A DNA stretch of 54,899 bases from Brevibacillus fulvus (GTDB taxonomy: Bacteria > Bacillota > Bacilli > Brevibacillales > Brevibacillaceae): positions 1 through 54,899 of the forward strand of contig NZ_JAFBEB010000019.1 of the NCBI RefSeq assembly GCF_016908525.1. Reading direction: 5' to 3'. Positions 34,623 to 43,964 of the stretch are shown in pieces. The translations under genes were made by a program, and so were the position numbers. The notes under the pieces were generated by a model. That model saw only the letters and a program-made list of their open reading frames with translations, was not told where the DNA came from and did not search any database. How positions within the stretch are numbered: the first letter of the stretch is position 1; every line of letters starts with the position of its first letter.

Positions 34623-35543
34623 CTACGCCAAGGGAAGATACAGCAAATGTTGCGGGCCTTTGGCTCCCATTCTCGTTTCCCCTCGATCTCGAAACCCGAC
34701 CTTCTCATATAGCCGCTTGGCCGGTAAATTTCGCATGTTCACAGCAAGCACCACTTCCTCCTTCCCTGGAAAATGCTCTGCCACAAATGCGGGCAGCAGC
34801 CCCATACCAGCTTTGGCGTAGCCTTTCCCTTGCTTGCGAAAATCAATCAAAAACGCCCGTAATAAAAGCGCTTGCGGATTGTCCGTAAAAGGAGCAATTC
34901 CTTCCCCTTCATGCAAAATGAAAAAGCCGACAGGTTCGTCGCCGTCGAGAATGACAATCGGATAACGATGCGGGTCGCGGAGCGCTTCCTCCAATACCCA
35001 GGCAGGCAAGGCCGTAAATTCCAACTGGTTGTCCGGGAGTTGAAAAGCACGCAATGCCGCCTCGTATTCCGCTCTGTAAAAATCAAGCTTGATCGCGGCT
35101 GCTGTTTGGACGTCACTCGCTTCCCCCGCTTGCGGGTAAAATGTCATATGCCCCTTAGCCTCCCGATAATATTGCAGTCGGTCCTGCAACGTTCCGGTGT
35201 GAAACTCAAATTTGTGTCCATCCGGATCGGTAAAATACAAGGAACGTTTGTCCCGTTCGTCTCGTTCCCTGCCAGGCAATATATGTACTTGCAAATTTCG
35301 CAGCTTTTCATGCAATCGGTCAAATTCCTCTTCGGTCACGCTGAATGCGATGTGCGTATAAGATTGATGAATCTCCGTTCGCGGGATATTCTCCTCTACA
35401 TTGACTGCCAACCACAAACCATCGAGATCAAAATAAGCCAGTTTCTTCCCTTTGACCAACAAACGGGCGCCCAACACTTCTGTATAAAAACGAATGGCCT
35501 TGTCCAAATCGGAGACTGAAAACAGCAAATGATTGAGCTTCAT
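34623..35543 (-). CDS. FosB-like thiol transferase fused to a GNAT acetyltransferase
   Basis: Residues 1-136 of this 306-residue protein match FosB, the Bacillus fosfomycin-inactivating bacillithiol transferase. The three metal ligands are H5, H64 (SYTHIAFS) and E113 (HKFEFHTG), and the segments [10 protein letters not shown] and [19 protein letters not shown] are diagnostic. Free-standing FosB ends about there. Here an in-frame GNAT domain follows (about 155-306) with [20 protein letters not shown] as the acetyl-CoA motif A and [11 protein letters not shown] near the end. ATG 35543 has GGAGGAG upstream. No stop or frameshift separates the halves. Fosfomycin or another antibiotic may be the substrate; this is inference. 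Confidence 0.85.
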   Translation of the reverse strand: MKLNHLLFSVSDLDKAIRFYTEVLGARLLVKGKKLAYFDLDGLWLAVNVEENIPRTEIHQSYTHIAFSVTEEEFDRLHEKLRNLQVHILPGRERDERDKRSLYFTDPDGHKFEFHTGTLQDRLQYYREAKGHMTFYPQAGEASDVQTAAAIKLDFYRAEYEAALRAFQLPDNQLEFTALPAWVLEEALRDPHRYPIVILDGDEPVGFFILHEGEGIAPFTDNPQALLLRAFLIDFRKQGKGYAKAGMGLLPAFVAEHFPGKEEVVLAVNMRNLPAKRLYEKVGFRDRGETRMGAKGPQHLLYLPLA

Positions 35544-35653
35544 TGATCTCTCCTCCATTCCCATCGTTCACAAGCAAAGTATAACAGTTCTTGCTTCCAG
35601 CTAAAACCAGCCGGAGTATAAATTTGGAAAGGTTTAGCCAACGTTTGAACCCG

Positions 35654-35699
35654 GCAAAAAAGACGCACCACCATCAGCGATACCGCCGGGTGATGCGCC
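35654..35699 (-). terminator. Terminator of spo0M
   Basis: Ten-base arms (35663-35672 and 35689-35698, two wobble pairs) are followed on the minus strand by six T, downstream of the spo0M stop. Confidence 0.7.
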
Positions 35700-35715
35700 C
35701 AGATCGTCAGCATTT

Positions 35716-36693
35716 TTACAAGTCGCCAAAATCACCAAAATCGCCAAAGTCATCAAAGCCGCCATCCGTATCCTCGGCCTCTGCATCGACTTGCTGGTCT
35801 TCCCCAAACATGTCAGCCGCATTGTCGCCAAACTCAGACATGAGTTCACCCAGCAGCATGCCGCCTAACAAACCGGCAGCCATACCGCCGAGCATGCCGC
35901 CTATTCCGTGACCTCCTGCTTGGCGGGCACCGGCGTAGGTTTGCATCGGCACATACGGAATCGAAGCGGGATTTTGGACATAGGTTTGCAATTTTTCCAT
36001 TAAGAATTGCTCCAAATCAGCTTCCTTCCCGTCTTCCAGCAAGTCGTGCGAAACAACAATCTCCGCGCGCTGATCCCTGTTGCCAAAGAAACCGGTTTGC
36101 GGTATGTCCAAATGAGTCAGCAAGCGCAATTCTCCCGGCGCTTCATAGAAGATAATCTCCAGTCCATTGAGCGGAGCTCCCAGCGGTTTCCCCGGAAAAA
36201 AGGAAAATGCTTGACCGTACGGTGTCAATCGGCCCGAGTCGGGCTTTTGCCGGAAATCATGGCGGGCCAACGCCTGAAACACCTTGTCAATATGCGCAGG
36301 CGGCAAAATTTGCAAGGAATCCAAATCGGTCGGGTCCATCGCCATTTCGACATCCAGCTTCGTTTGCAGGAAATATTGAATCGATGGCGTAGAGACGGCC
36401 AAACCAGCGGGAAGCGTATAGGTAAAAGGTATATCCTGAACATAAGGTTTGGGCTGAACCATGAATCCTCTTAGTACAGGAATCGTCGCCACCGCACGCT
36501 GCTCTTCCCGCCCCCGGATATATGCTTTCATCAAGAGCACTACACTGAGGTCGGAAATTCGTTGCTCGACACTGCCCCCTTCAATATGGATCACACCGGT
36601 AACCTGATCACCGATGTGATAAGCCATCCGATCCAACCGCAAATCTACGGTCGCTGCCCCGACGCCAAACTTGGCCATGATCTTTTTAAACAA
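35716..36693 (-). CDS. spo0M: Spo0M-like sporulation-control protein
   Basis: The 325-residue protein has the arrestin-like Spo0M fold in its first 220 residues: MFKKIMAKFGVGAATVDL, then GDQVTGVIHIEGG and FTYTLPAGLAVSTPSIQYFLQTKLDV. The C-terminal part has a glycine-zipper stretch (GIGGMLGGMAAGLLGGMLLG, about 268-287) and an acidic tail that repeats FGD three times. In B. subtilis Spo0M modulates sporulation and cell division at the membrane side of the cytoplasm. TTG 36693 is the likely start, with AGGAGGGG upstream; an ATG five codons in is possible. The gene is monocistronic. Confidence 0.93.
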   Translation of the reverse strand: MFKKIMAKFGVGAATVDLRLDRMAYHIGDQVTGVIHIEGGSVEQRISDLSVVLLMKAYIRGREEQRAVATIPVLRGFMVQPKPYVQDIPFTYTLPAGLAVSTPSIQYFLQTKLDVEMAMDPTDLDSLQILPPAHIDKVFQALARHDFRQKPDSGRLTPYGQAFSFFPGKPLGAPLNGLEIIFYEAPGELRLLTHLDIPQTGFFGNRDQRAEIVVSHDLLEDGKEADLEQFLMEKLQTYVQNPASIPYVPMQTYAGARQAGGHGIGGMLGGMAAGLLGGMLLGELMSEFGDNAADMFGEDQQVDAEAEDTDGGFDDFGDFGDFGDL

Positions 36694-36779
36694 CTGAACC
36701 CCTCCTTATATTGGCATTCACTTATATGTTTATCATACACTTTTTTTGGCCTCAATTTGTTACATATTCGTTTAAACTT

Positions 36780-37811
36780 TTAGGCAATTACCAAATACGA
36801 CAACAGTGAAAGCAAGATTGAGGTCAGCAGCATTGCCAGCAGCGGACGAGCCGCTTTTGTCCGCAACGCATGCAAATCGACATTTAAACCAAGGCCGACC
36901 ATCGCCATTGTCAAAATGAATGAGGAAACGGACGTAATGCCCGTAAGCAACGATTCCGGCACATGGATCACCGGGCCAAAAACGTAGCTGCCTATAATAC
37001 TCATCGCGATAAAACCAAGCAAAAACCAGGGAAATTCCACTTTGCTTTGCCCTCTCGTCTTGCCAAACCGCCTCATCCAGACCATCAGTACAAAACATAA
37101 CGGGACAAGCAACAACACGCGTCCCAGCTTGGCCAGAAGGGCGATAGCCAATCCATCCTGGCCTGCAGGCGCCGCGGCGAGGGCGACATGAGCCAACTCA
37201 TGCAAACTTACACCGGACCAAATCCCGTACTCTACCGGCGAGATCGGCAACAGGGGGCGAACGAGTGTATAACACAAAGCAAACAGCGTCCCGACAAGCG
37301 CGATAATGCCGACACCGATTGCCGTATCCTCCTCTTTCGCTTTGATCAACGGCGAGACAGCAGCGATCGCCGCTGCACCGCACACCCCTGTGCCCACTGC
37401 CAACAACAAACATAGAGCAGGATCCGCCTTCAATCGTCTTGCCAACCATAGGGTGACAGCCAAGGCGAACACAATAGTTCCCGCTCCGTATAGGAGCAAA
37501 TTGACTCCTTGATCGAGGACAACCGAAATATTTAACCGCAGGCCATACAAAATGATTGCCAGCCGCAGCAGTTTTTTAGCGGTATATTGAATCCCCGGCC
37601 GCAGCGGCTCGGGGTATCCCCACAGCTGTCGATAAACGACGGCAACAAGAATGGCGCAAGCTAATGGTCCCAGCCGGTTTACACCGGGAATCAGGGAAAG
37701 GCCATAACCGATCCAGGCGATGATGAAGGTAAACAAGACTCCGCCGATCCAAGGAATGACCGTGCTATTTTTGTGGGGTTGGGGCATACTGCCCGTCAGT
37801 TGTTTCACCAT
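36780..37811 (-). CDS. YeiH-family (UPF0324) membrane transporter
   Basis: The 343-residue protein has about ten membrane segments and YeiH signatures: LAIILYGLRLNI, VGTGVCGAAAIAAVSPLIKAKEEDTA and GVSLHELAHVALAAAPAG. Family members are putative sulfonate or sulfite-type exporters; in some proteobacteria the LysR regulator YeiE controls yeiH. The divergent LysR gene here repeats that pairing. ATG 37811 has GGAGTG upstream. A near-perfect palindrome in the shared promoter region is the likely regulator site. Confidence 0.9.
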   Translation of the reverse strand: MVKQLTGSMPQPHKNSTVIPWIGGVLFTFIIAWIGYGLSLIPGVNRLGPLACAILVAVVYRQLWGYPEPLRPGIQYTAKKLLRLAIILYGLRLNISVVLDQGVNLLLYGAGTIVFALAVTLWLARRLKADPALCLLLAVGTGVCGAAAIAAVSPLIKAKEEDTAIGVGIIALVGTLFALCYTLVRPLLPISPVEYGIWSGVSLHELAHVALAAAPAGQDGLAIALLAKLGRVLLLVPLCFVLMVWMRRFGKTRGQSKVEFPWFLLGFIAMSIIGSYVFGPVIHVPESLLTGITSVSSFILTMAMVGLGLNVDLHALRTKAARPLLAMLLTSILLSLLSYLVIA

Positions 37812-37874
37812 TTTTCACTCCAGACATTCATTAGCGATTGCTTTCAGCATAGCCGAGTATTTACCATAAGCAAA

Positions 37875-37908
37875 ATAAATCATTATGATACCGATGATAA
37901 TTATTTAT
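37875..37908. promoter_or_regulatory. LysR-type operator palindrome between yeiH and its regulator
   Basis: A 34-bp imperfect palindrome, with outer arms ATAAAT (37875-37880) and ATTTAT (37903-37908), has 13 of 17 positions symmetric. It lies midway between divergent genes, the usual place for a LysR-type binding site. Confidence 0.65.
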
Positions 37909-37949
37909 GTATTATAGTGTGTAAACAAAAGCGAAAGAAGGAACAAGGA

Positions 37950-38837
37950 ATGGACCAGCAACTGCTCATATTTGTTACGGTCGCCGAGCGGCAAAACTTT
38001 TCTCGTGCTGCCGAAGAACTGCATATGACTCAGCCCTCTGTCAGCCAATATGTTCAAGCGCTGGAGCGTTCGCTCGGCACCCGGCTGTTGGATCGCAACA
38101 ACAAGTATGTCCGTTTAACCAAAGCGGGTGAGATTGTCTATCATCATGCCAAGGAGATTTTGCATTTATCGGCACGCATGAGGAATATGGTCGATGAACT
38201 GATCAATGTCCCCAGCGGAGAGCTATCAATCGGAGCGAGCTATACATTTGGCGAGTACGTCCTTCCTCACGCTATCGCCCGTCTGCGTGAAACTTATCCG
38301 TTGATCAAACCATCGATTATCATTCACAACACCACCGAAATCGTTGAGCTTGTCGTCAAGCGTGAATTGGACGTGGGGATCGTTGAAGGTGACTACCGGC
38401 ATGAAAAGGCAGTTTTCGAACCTTTTGGGGATGATCAGATGTACTTGATCGTTTCTGCCAATCACCGATTAGCACAAAAGCCAAACTTATCTGCCGGGGA
38501 CTTGCAAGGTGAAACCTGGATTGTTCGCGAGAAAGGCTCCGGCACAAGAGAAGCGACGGAAAAAATGTTTGCATCGTTGTCGCTCTCTCCGGCACATATA
38601 ATGGAGTTTGGCAGCAATCAGATTATTAAAGAATCGGTAGAAGCTGGGTTGGGAATCAGTTTTCTTTCCTATTATGCCATTCGCAAGGAGTTGTTACTCG
38701 GCACTTTGCATTTGCTGCCCTACCCCGGCATCCCCATTACACGAACGTTTTCATTGGTTACGCAAGCAAACGCGTTGCAGACAAAAGCGTTGGCGGTATT
38801 TCTCGATTTGCTCCGTTCAATGGACAGATTGACGTAA
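37950..38837 (+). CDS. LysR-family transcriptional regulator, YeiE-like
   Basis: The 295-residue regulator has an N-terminal helix-turn-helix (residues 1-60: LLIFVTVAERQNFSRAAEELHMTQPSVSQ) and a periplasmic-binding-like effector domain with SIGASYTFGEYVLPHAIARL, VKRELDVGIVEGD and SVEAGLGISFLSYYAI. It resembles CysL/YeiE regulators of sulfur metabolism. ATG 37950 is preceded by AAGGA. It is divergent from yeiH and probably controls it and itself through the palindrome between them. Confidence 0.9.
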   Translation: MDQQLLIFVTVAERQNFSRAAEELHMTQPSVSQYVQALERSLGTRLLDRNNKYVRLTKAGEIVYHHAKEILHLSARMRNMVDELINVPSGELSIGASYTFGEYVLPHAIARLRETYPLIKPSIIIHNTTEIVELVVKRELDVGIVEGDYRHEKAVFEPFGDDQMYLIVSANHRLAQKPNLSAGDLQGETWIVREKGSGTREATEKMFASLSLSPAHIMEFGSNQIIKESVEAGLGISFLSYYAIRKELLLGTLHLLPYPGIPITRTFSLVTQANALQTKALAVFLDLLRSMDRLT

Positions 38838-38862
38838 ATTGCAGGTTTTGCACATGATTGAA

Positions 38863-38892
38863 TTGACAGAATTGCAATAGGTTCCTTATAAT
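38863..38892 (+). promoter_or_regulatory. Sigma-A promoter of the azoreductase gene
   Basis: TTGACA (38863-38868) and TATAAT (38887-38892) are consensus hexamers with an 18-bp spacer, about 100 bp upstream of the start codon. Confidence 0.82.
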
Positions 38893-38989
38893 TTGTATAG
38901 TATATTAAATTGTTATAGCAACTTATTAAAGTTAAGAAATATTTTTGCGGTTGCATAACAACACACACATTTTTAGGAGGGTACCCATC

Positions 38990-39616
38990 ATGGCGAAAGT
39001 TTTATTTGTTAAAGCAAACTCGCGTCCAATTGAGCAAGCGGTCAGTGTGAAGCTCTACCAGGCATTTTTGGATAGCTATAAAGAATCCCACCCGGCAGAC
39101 GAGATTATCGAACTGGATCTGTTCAAAGAAAATTTGCCTTACTACGATACCGATAAAATCAACGGTATGTTTAAATTGGGCAAAGGGATGGAATTGACCG
39201 CCGAGGAAAAAGCAGCAACCGATGTCGTCAACAAATATTTGGATCAATTCCTCGCCGCCGACAAAGTGGTATTCGCTTTCCCATTGTGGAACTTCACTGT
39301 ACCTGCTGTATTACATACCTACATTGACTATCTTAGCCAGGCAGGCAAAACATTCCGTTATACCGCTGAAGGTCCGATCGGTCTGGTAACCGACAAGAAA
39401 ATTGCCATCCTCAATGCCCGCGGTGGCGTCTACTCGGAAGGTCCTGCGCAATCTGTTGAAATGGCCGTCAACTTTGTTTCTGCCGCACTCGGCTTCTGGG
39501 GCGTTCAAAACATCACCAAAGTGATCGTCGAAGGTCACAATCAATTCCCGGACAGAGCAGAAGCGATCATTCAAGAAGGGATCGAAAAAGCCAAAGAAGC
39601 AGCACGCACTTTCTAA
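38990..39616 (+). CDS. azoR: FMN-dependent NADH:azoreductase (AzoR-like)
   Basis: The 208-residue flavodoxin-like protein reduces azo compounds and quinones with NADH and so protects against electrophile stress. The family signatures are KVLFVKANSRP at the FMN phosphate loop, VFAFPLWNFTVPAVLHTYIDYLSQAGKTF, and ILNARGGVYSEG. ATG 38990 has AGGAGGG upstream and gives the family N-terminus. It is monocistronic, with a consensus promoter and strong terminator. Confidence 0.94.
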   Translation: MAKVLFVKANSRPIEQAVSVKLYQAFLDSYKESHPADEIIELDLFKENLPYYDTDKINGMFKLGKGMELTAEEKAATDVVNKYLDQFLAADKVVFAFPLWNFTVPAVLHTYIDYLSQAGKTFRYTAEGPIGLVTDKKIAILNARGGVYSEGPAQSVEMAVNFVSAALGFWGVQNITKVIVEGHNQFPDRAEAIIQEGIEKAKEAARTF

Positions 39617-39630
39617 TCCGGCAAACTGCA

Positions 39631-39668
39631 AAAGAGGATTGCATCATAGCAATCCTCTTTTTTTTGCA
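39631..39668 (+). terminator. Terminator of the azoreductase gene
   Basis: A perfect 12-bp stem (39631-39642 and 39649-39660) is followed by eight or more T. Confidence 0.9.
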
Positions 39669-39734
39669 TAAAAAAAGCACATCCCTGTCAAGACCGACAA
39701 AGATATGCTTGGGTAACCACTGATTAAAAAAATA

Positions 39735-39826
39735 TGGCGGAGAGAGTGGGATTCGAACCCACGCACGCCTCACGACGCCTAACGCATTTCGAGTGCGTCC
39801 CCTTATGACCACTTGGGTATCTCTCC
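39735..39826 (-). tRNA. tRNA-Ser (anticodon CGA)
   Basis: On the minus strand a 92-nt cloverleaf starts GGAGAGATACC and ends TCTCTCCGCCA, with the CCA encoded. The anticodon loop CTCGAAA gives CGA (39789-39791), reading UCG. The long variable arm and T-loop GGTTCGAATCC confirm a class II serine tRNA. Confidence 0.97.
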
Positions 39827-39838
39827 AAGGCAGTTATA

Positions 39839-39867
39839 AATATAACAAATTATTTTCGCTCTTGCAA
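39839..39867 (-). promoter_or_regulatory. Promoter of tRNA-Ser
   Basis: TTGCAA (39862-39867) and TATATT (39839-39844) on the minus strand are 17 bp apart, 12 bp before the mature 5' end. Confidence 0.7.
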
Positions 39868-39975
39868 GATGTATATTTTTCCAAAGACTTGATTTGTCTG
39901 TTTGGATCAGCCAATATAGTAAAAGCTAGAAAACAGTCCGTTTACTTGTTTTATACAGGAAGTGAGGTAGCGATC

Positions 39976-40692
39976 GTGAAACGGGAACGACTCGATAAAG
40001 TGCTGGCCAATATGGGCTTTGGCACAAGGAAAGAAGTAAAACAATTAGTCAAACAAGGCTTGATCCAGGTCGATGGCGAAACGGTGCAAGACCCGGGGAT
40101 GCACGTTCTCCCGGAGGAACAGGAAATCAGCGTGGAAGGTGAATCGATCCAATTCAAGCGCTGGATTTACGTCATGATGAACAAACCACCCGGTTTTATT
40201 TCCGCAACCGAAGATGCTCGCCATAAAACCGTGGTCGATTTGCTTCCCTATGAATGGGCGATCAAAGTTCATCCCGTCGGCCGGTTGGACATCGACACCG
40301 AGGGACTGCTGCTGTTAACCAATGACGGCCAGCTCTCTCACAACCTGCTTTCACCCAAGAAAAAGGTGGACAAGGAGTATTTTGCCCGGATCAGTGGCCG
40401 TGTGACCGCGCAGCATGTCGAGGAATTCGCCCGCGGAGTCAAGTTGGATGATGATTTTACCACTCTGCCTGCCCGGTTGGAAATTATACAATCCGGGGAG
40501 ATTTCCGAAATTAAGGTAACGATCATGGAAGGCAAATTCCATCAAGTGAAACGGATGTTTGCCGCATTTGGTCTGGAAGTCATTTACCTAAAACGGCTGC
40601 GAATGGGACCGTTGTTATTGGATGAAACGTTGGACCTCGGTGAATTTCGGGAATTAACCGAGGAAGAACTGACAGCTTTACGCCAAGCCTAA
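39976..40692 (+). CDS. RsuA/RluB-family rRNA pseudouridine synthase
   Basis: The 238-residue enzyme has an N-terminal S4 RNA-binding domain (about 1-58; RLDKVLANMGFGTRKEVKQLV) and a catalytic domain with D105 in GRLDIDTEGLLLLTNDG, then KKVDKEYFARI and GKFHQVKRMF. The length and absence of an RluB-type C-terminal tail favour the RsuA group acting on 16S rRNA, but RluB cannot be excluded. GTG 39976 has GAGG eight bases upstream; the longer frame runs over the tRNA gene and is rejected. It converges on tadA across a strong shared terminator. Confidence 0.92.
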   Translation: MKRERLDKVLANMGFGTRKEVKQLVKQGLIQVDGETVQDPGMHVLPEEQEISVEGESIQFKRWIYVMMNKPPGFISATEDARHKTVVDLLPYEWAIKVHPVGRLDIDTEGLLLLTNDGQLSHNLLSPKKKVDKEYFARISGRVTAQHVEEFARGVKLDDDFTTLPARLEIIQSGEISEIKVTIMEGKFHQVKRMFAAFGLEVIYLKRLRMGPLLLDETLDLGEFRELTEEELTALRQA

Positions 40693-40693
40693 A

Positions 40694-41213
<520 letters not shown>

Positions 41214-41417
41214 TTACGTCCTTTCCTTGTTTTTGCCATCCATAGTGTAGCATGATTAAAAACTAGTTGCGATCCTTCTTCAAGCAAGTTATCTTCAGTG
41301 TTCACCAACTGTTCACGATCGGCTCGCAAATATGGCCCGTCTGAGTCATTGTGATCTCTAGTCCGCTTTGATTAAATGATGAAGGACATTCCGAAAAACT
41401 GAAAGGAGGGACTTGCT

Positions 41418-42626
41418 ACGAAAAAACTTGCTCTTTATTTTACCATCTTCCTTGCCCTGATTCTCTCCTTCACATCACGAGTATCTGCACACGCAACCTT
41501 GCTTGAATCGTTTCCCGCCGATGGAGAGGTTGTGCAAAAGAGTCCGGACCAAATTACTCTGCGGTTTAGCGAAATTGTTGAGCCGGATTCATTTTCGCTT
41601 GCTTTATATGACTGGAAGGGAAAGAAAATTTCCACCGCGGCTCCACAAATGGTAAAGGGCGATGCCACGCAAATAACGGTTCCGCTTCGTTCTCTCGATC
41701 AAGGCAGCTATACAGTGGAATGGAGCATGGTCTCCGAAGATGGTCACCCTGTAAAAAGTTCTTATATCTTTTCTGTTGGTCAAAAATCACCCGAGGTAGC
41801 CCAACCAGCTGAGCAGCAACCACAAATGGCCTGGCCGGCCATCCTCGTTGGCCTTCGCTTTTTGACGGAAATTGTTTTGCTGATTGGCTGCGGACTCGTT
41901 TGGAATGACTGGCTGTCCCGGGCCTATCGCGTCCCCGAGCTGCGTAAGTTTGTCAGCTATGTATGGGCGCTGCTGCTTCTTTTACTGCTTGGGCAATTGT
42001 TCGTTTACGCTATGTCGATTGATACGGTCACCTTGGATATTCTATTGGAGTCTCCCTTTGTCCGGATGGTTCTCATTCAACTGCTTCTGCTGATTCTGAT
42101 GGCCATTCCCAATATGGTAAAAGGTTGGTATCTGGGCATTTGGCTCTTGCTCGGCGGCAGCCTGGCTTTTGGCGGACACGCCTGGGGGATTGAACCGGTT
42201 GGACTGGCTCTTGCGGTGCGTTTGCTGCATCTGCTGTCGATCGCTTTTTGGTTGGGTGCGCTGTTCAACCTGATCCTTTGCTTCCGGAAATCCGAAGGTT
42301 CCCGTCAACCAGCCTTGTTGACGCTTCGTCGTTATTTTTTAAACGTGTTGCTCATTTCCTCTATTGCGGCCATCATTAGCGGATTATTGATGAGTCAAAT
42401 GCAAGCAAATTGGGCGGCCATCATCAGCAGCAGCTCGCTTTGGGCTCTTCTGCTCCGTTGCAAAGTCATCCTTGTCCTGTTCATGCTGCTGCTTGCCTGG
42501 ATGCAAACTCGCCGCTGGCGAAAAGGTGAGCTTCTTTCTCGCGACATGCTGCGTCTCGAACTGATCATCGGGGCAATCGTTTTGTTAGCCGGCGTGTGGA
42601 TGAGTCAAATCAATTACTCGCTGTAA
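41418..42626 (+). CDS. ycnJ: CopC-CopD fusion copper protein (YcnJ-like), apparent ACG start
   Basis: Read from 41418, the 402-residue protein has a signal peptide (KKLALYFTIFLALILSF), cleaved at VSA before H25. The mature N-terminal histidine and D108-x-H110 (EDGHPV) reproduce the Cu(II) site of CopC, whose canonical ligands are His1, Asp83 and His85. A CopD part with about eight membrane segments follows (about 140-400). No ATG, GTG or TTG stands in frame ahead of the signal peptide. The only codon correctly placed behind GGAGG (eight bases) is ACG at 41418. The first conventional in-frame start, TTG 41499, would delete the signal peptide and the copper ligand. It is followed by ycnI. Confidence 0.85.
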   Translation, partial: TKKLALYFTIFLALILSFTSRVSAHATLLESFPADGEVVQKSPDQITLRFSEIVEPDSFSLALYDWKGKKISTAAPQMVKGDATQITVPLRSLDQGSYTVEWSMVSEDGHPVKSSYIFSVGQKSPEVAQPAEQQPQMAWPAILVGLRFLTEIVLLIGCGLVWNDWLSRAYRVPELRKFVSYVWALLLLLLLGQLFVYAMSIDTVTLDILLESPFVRMVLIQLLLLILMAIPNMVKGWYLGIWLLLGGSLAFGGHAWGIEPVGLALAVRLLHLLSIAFWLGALFNLILCFRKSEGSRQPALLTLRRYFLNVLLISSIAAIISGLLMSQMQANWAAIISSSSLWALLLRCKVILVLFMLLLAWMQTRRWRKGELLSRDMLRLELIIGAIVLLAGVWMSQINYSL

Positions 42627-42656
42627 TCTTACATCATACTTTTTGGAGGTATTGCC

Positions 42657-43280
42657 ATGAAACGTTTTCATAAATTATCCGTCCTTGCCGTACTTGCTCT
42701 TGTGCTGTCCCTTGCTGGAACGGCAAGCGCTCATGTAACAGTATGGCCGAAAGAATCGACCGCGAACGCTTATGAGAAATATACCGTCCGGGTGCCTGTC
42801 GAAAAAGAGGTCAACACGACAAAAGTCCGCGTGGAATTCCCGACCGGTGTTACGGTAAGCACGGTCCAGCCAATCCCGAACTGGTCATATACGTTTGAAA
42901 AAGATTCGGAAGGACGCTTTACCGCGATCACCTGGACGGCTGAGAACGAGGGAATCAAAGCCCATGAATTTGCTGAATTCAGCTTTCAAGCCAAAAATCC
43001 GAAGGAAGCCGGCTCTTTATCCTGGAAAGCTTATCAAACCTACGCAGACGGTTCTGTGGTCGAATGGACTGGAGCACCCGAGACAGATACACCGGCAGCT
43101 GTCACCACCGTAAATGAAGCGGCAGCAGGAGCTGACAATCACGATGCCTCCCACGATGCCGCTCCGACTGAACAAAGCGGAGGAACAGGCACCGGCAATA
43201 CGTCCAACACCGTCGCCCTGGTGTTAGGCGGTTTGGCTCTGTTGCTTTCCTTGATTAATCTGTTCCGCAAAAAAGCGTAA
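42657..43280 (+). CDS. ycnI: YcnI-like DUF1775 copper-binding membrane-anchored protein
   Basis: The 207-residue protein has a signal peptide cleaved after ASA (residue 25), which exposes H26 followed by W30 (HVTVWP), the copper-binding pair known for DUF1775/YcnI. The domain runs to about 145, then an acidic His/Asp/Thr-rich linker leads to a C-terminal membrane helix (VALVLGGLALLLSLINLF) with a basic end. ATG 42657 has TTGGAGG upstream. It lies 30 bp behind the CopC-CopD gene, the ycnJ-ycnI pair of B. subtilis; the repressor ycnK is not present nearby. Confidence 0.93.
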   Translation: MKRFHKLSVLAVLALVLSLAGTASAHVTVWPKESTANAYEKYTVRVPVEKEVNTTKVRVEFPTGVTVSTVQPIPNWSYTFEKDSEGRFTAITWTAENEGIKAHEFAEFSFQAKNPKEAGSLSWKAYQTYADGSVVEWTGAPETDTPAAVTTVNEAAAGADNHDASHDAAPTEQSGGTGTGNTSNTVALVLGGLALLLSLINLFRKKA

Positions 43281-43287
43281 GATTGCT

Positions 43288-43319
43288 AAACCCCGTTCCA
43301 TAAGAACGGGGTTTTTATT
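43288..43319 (+). terminator. Terminator of the copper operon
   Basis: A perfect 11-bp stem (43288-43298 and 43304-43314) is followed by TTATTA. The T run begins within the stem. Confidence 0.82.
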
Positions 43320-43456
43320 ATGAAATTGTTGTAAAGAAACTCACCCCCATCTCTTTTTGGCTTGCTCCCTCCATATAGTAGAAACAGGTCTGCACTTGCC
43401 GCACGCTCACATACTCCCCGCATAATTACATACATTAAGGAAAAGGAGGGATACAA

Positions 43457-43963
43457 GTGGGGGTAACCTCTAGCCATGAACAGCAGGTCGAATTTGAACT
43501 GTTTCACAGCCCGTCGAAAGGCCCCTTGTCCAAGGAGGCTGTCTTCTCCGAAATTGAACATACTGTCGTTGACCAAATCGAGCATTATGAGGTAATTGTC
43601 GGAGCGGATTCCCAATTGCGCCGCAGCAGTACCTCGTTTGCGATTGTCATTTCGCTCATCCAAAAGGGGAGAGGAGGGACCTTCTTTTATCACACGTTTC
43701 AGCGTCACCATTTTCCATCCCTGCAGCAACGAATTTATTCGGAAGCTTTTTACGCAGTTGGACTAGCTTCTGAACTGCGTCAATACTTCAAAGAACGTCA
43801 GATTGAACTGCCGATTCGTTTGCATTTTGACATCGGCCGAAACGGCCCTACCAACAAATTTGTCGGCTACTTGCTCAGCGTCGCCAATACGAACGATTTT
43901 CCCGCCGATATCAAGCCTGATTCCTTTTGTGCTTCCACGATTGCCGATAAATTTACGAAATAA
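43457..43963 (+). CDS. YkuK-family ribonuclease H-like protein (DUF458)
   Basis: The 168-residue protein shows the RNase H-like pattern of DUF458: VIVGADSQLRRSSTSFAIVI with a first acidic residue, GGTFFYHTFQ, and LHFDIGRNGPTNKFVGYLL with the next acidic position. The function of YkuK is unknown; related proteins appear late in growth or in spores. GTG 43457 follows GGAGG at seven bases. It converges on the Ig-like repeat protein gene. Confidence 0.85.
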   Translation: MGVTSSHEQQVEFELFHSPSKGPLSKEAVFSEIEHTVVDQIEHYEVIVGADSQLRRSSTSFAIVISLIQKGRGGTFFYHTFQRHHFPSLQQRIYSEAFYAVGLASELRQYFKERQIELPIRLHFDIGRNGPTNKFVGYLLSVANTNDFPADIKPDSFCASTIADKFTK

Positions 43964-43964
43964 G

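Noticed and set aside
39793-39975. Upstream extension of the pseudouridine synthase gene
   Set aside because: It would overlap tRNA-Ser; the S4 domain starts right after GTG 39976, which has its own ribosome binding site.
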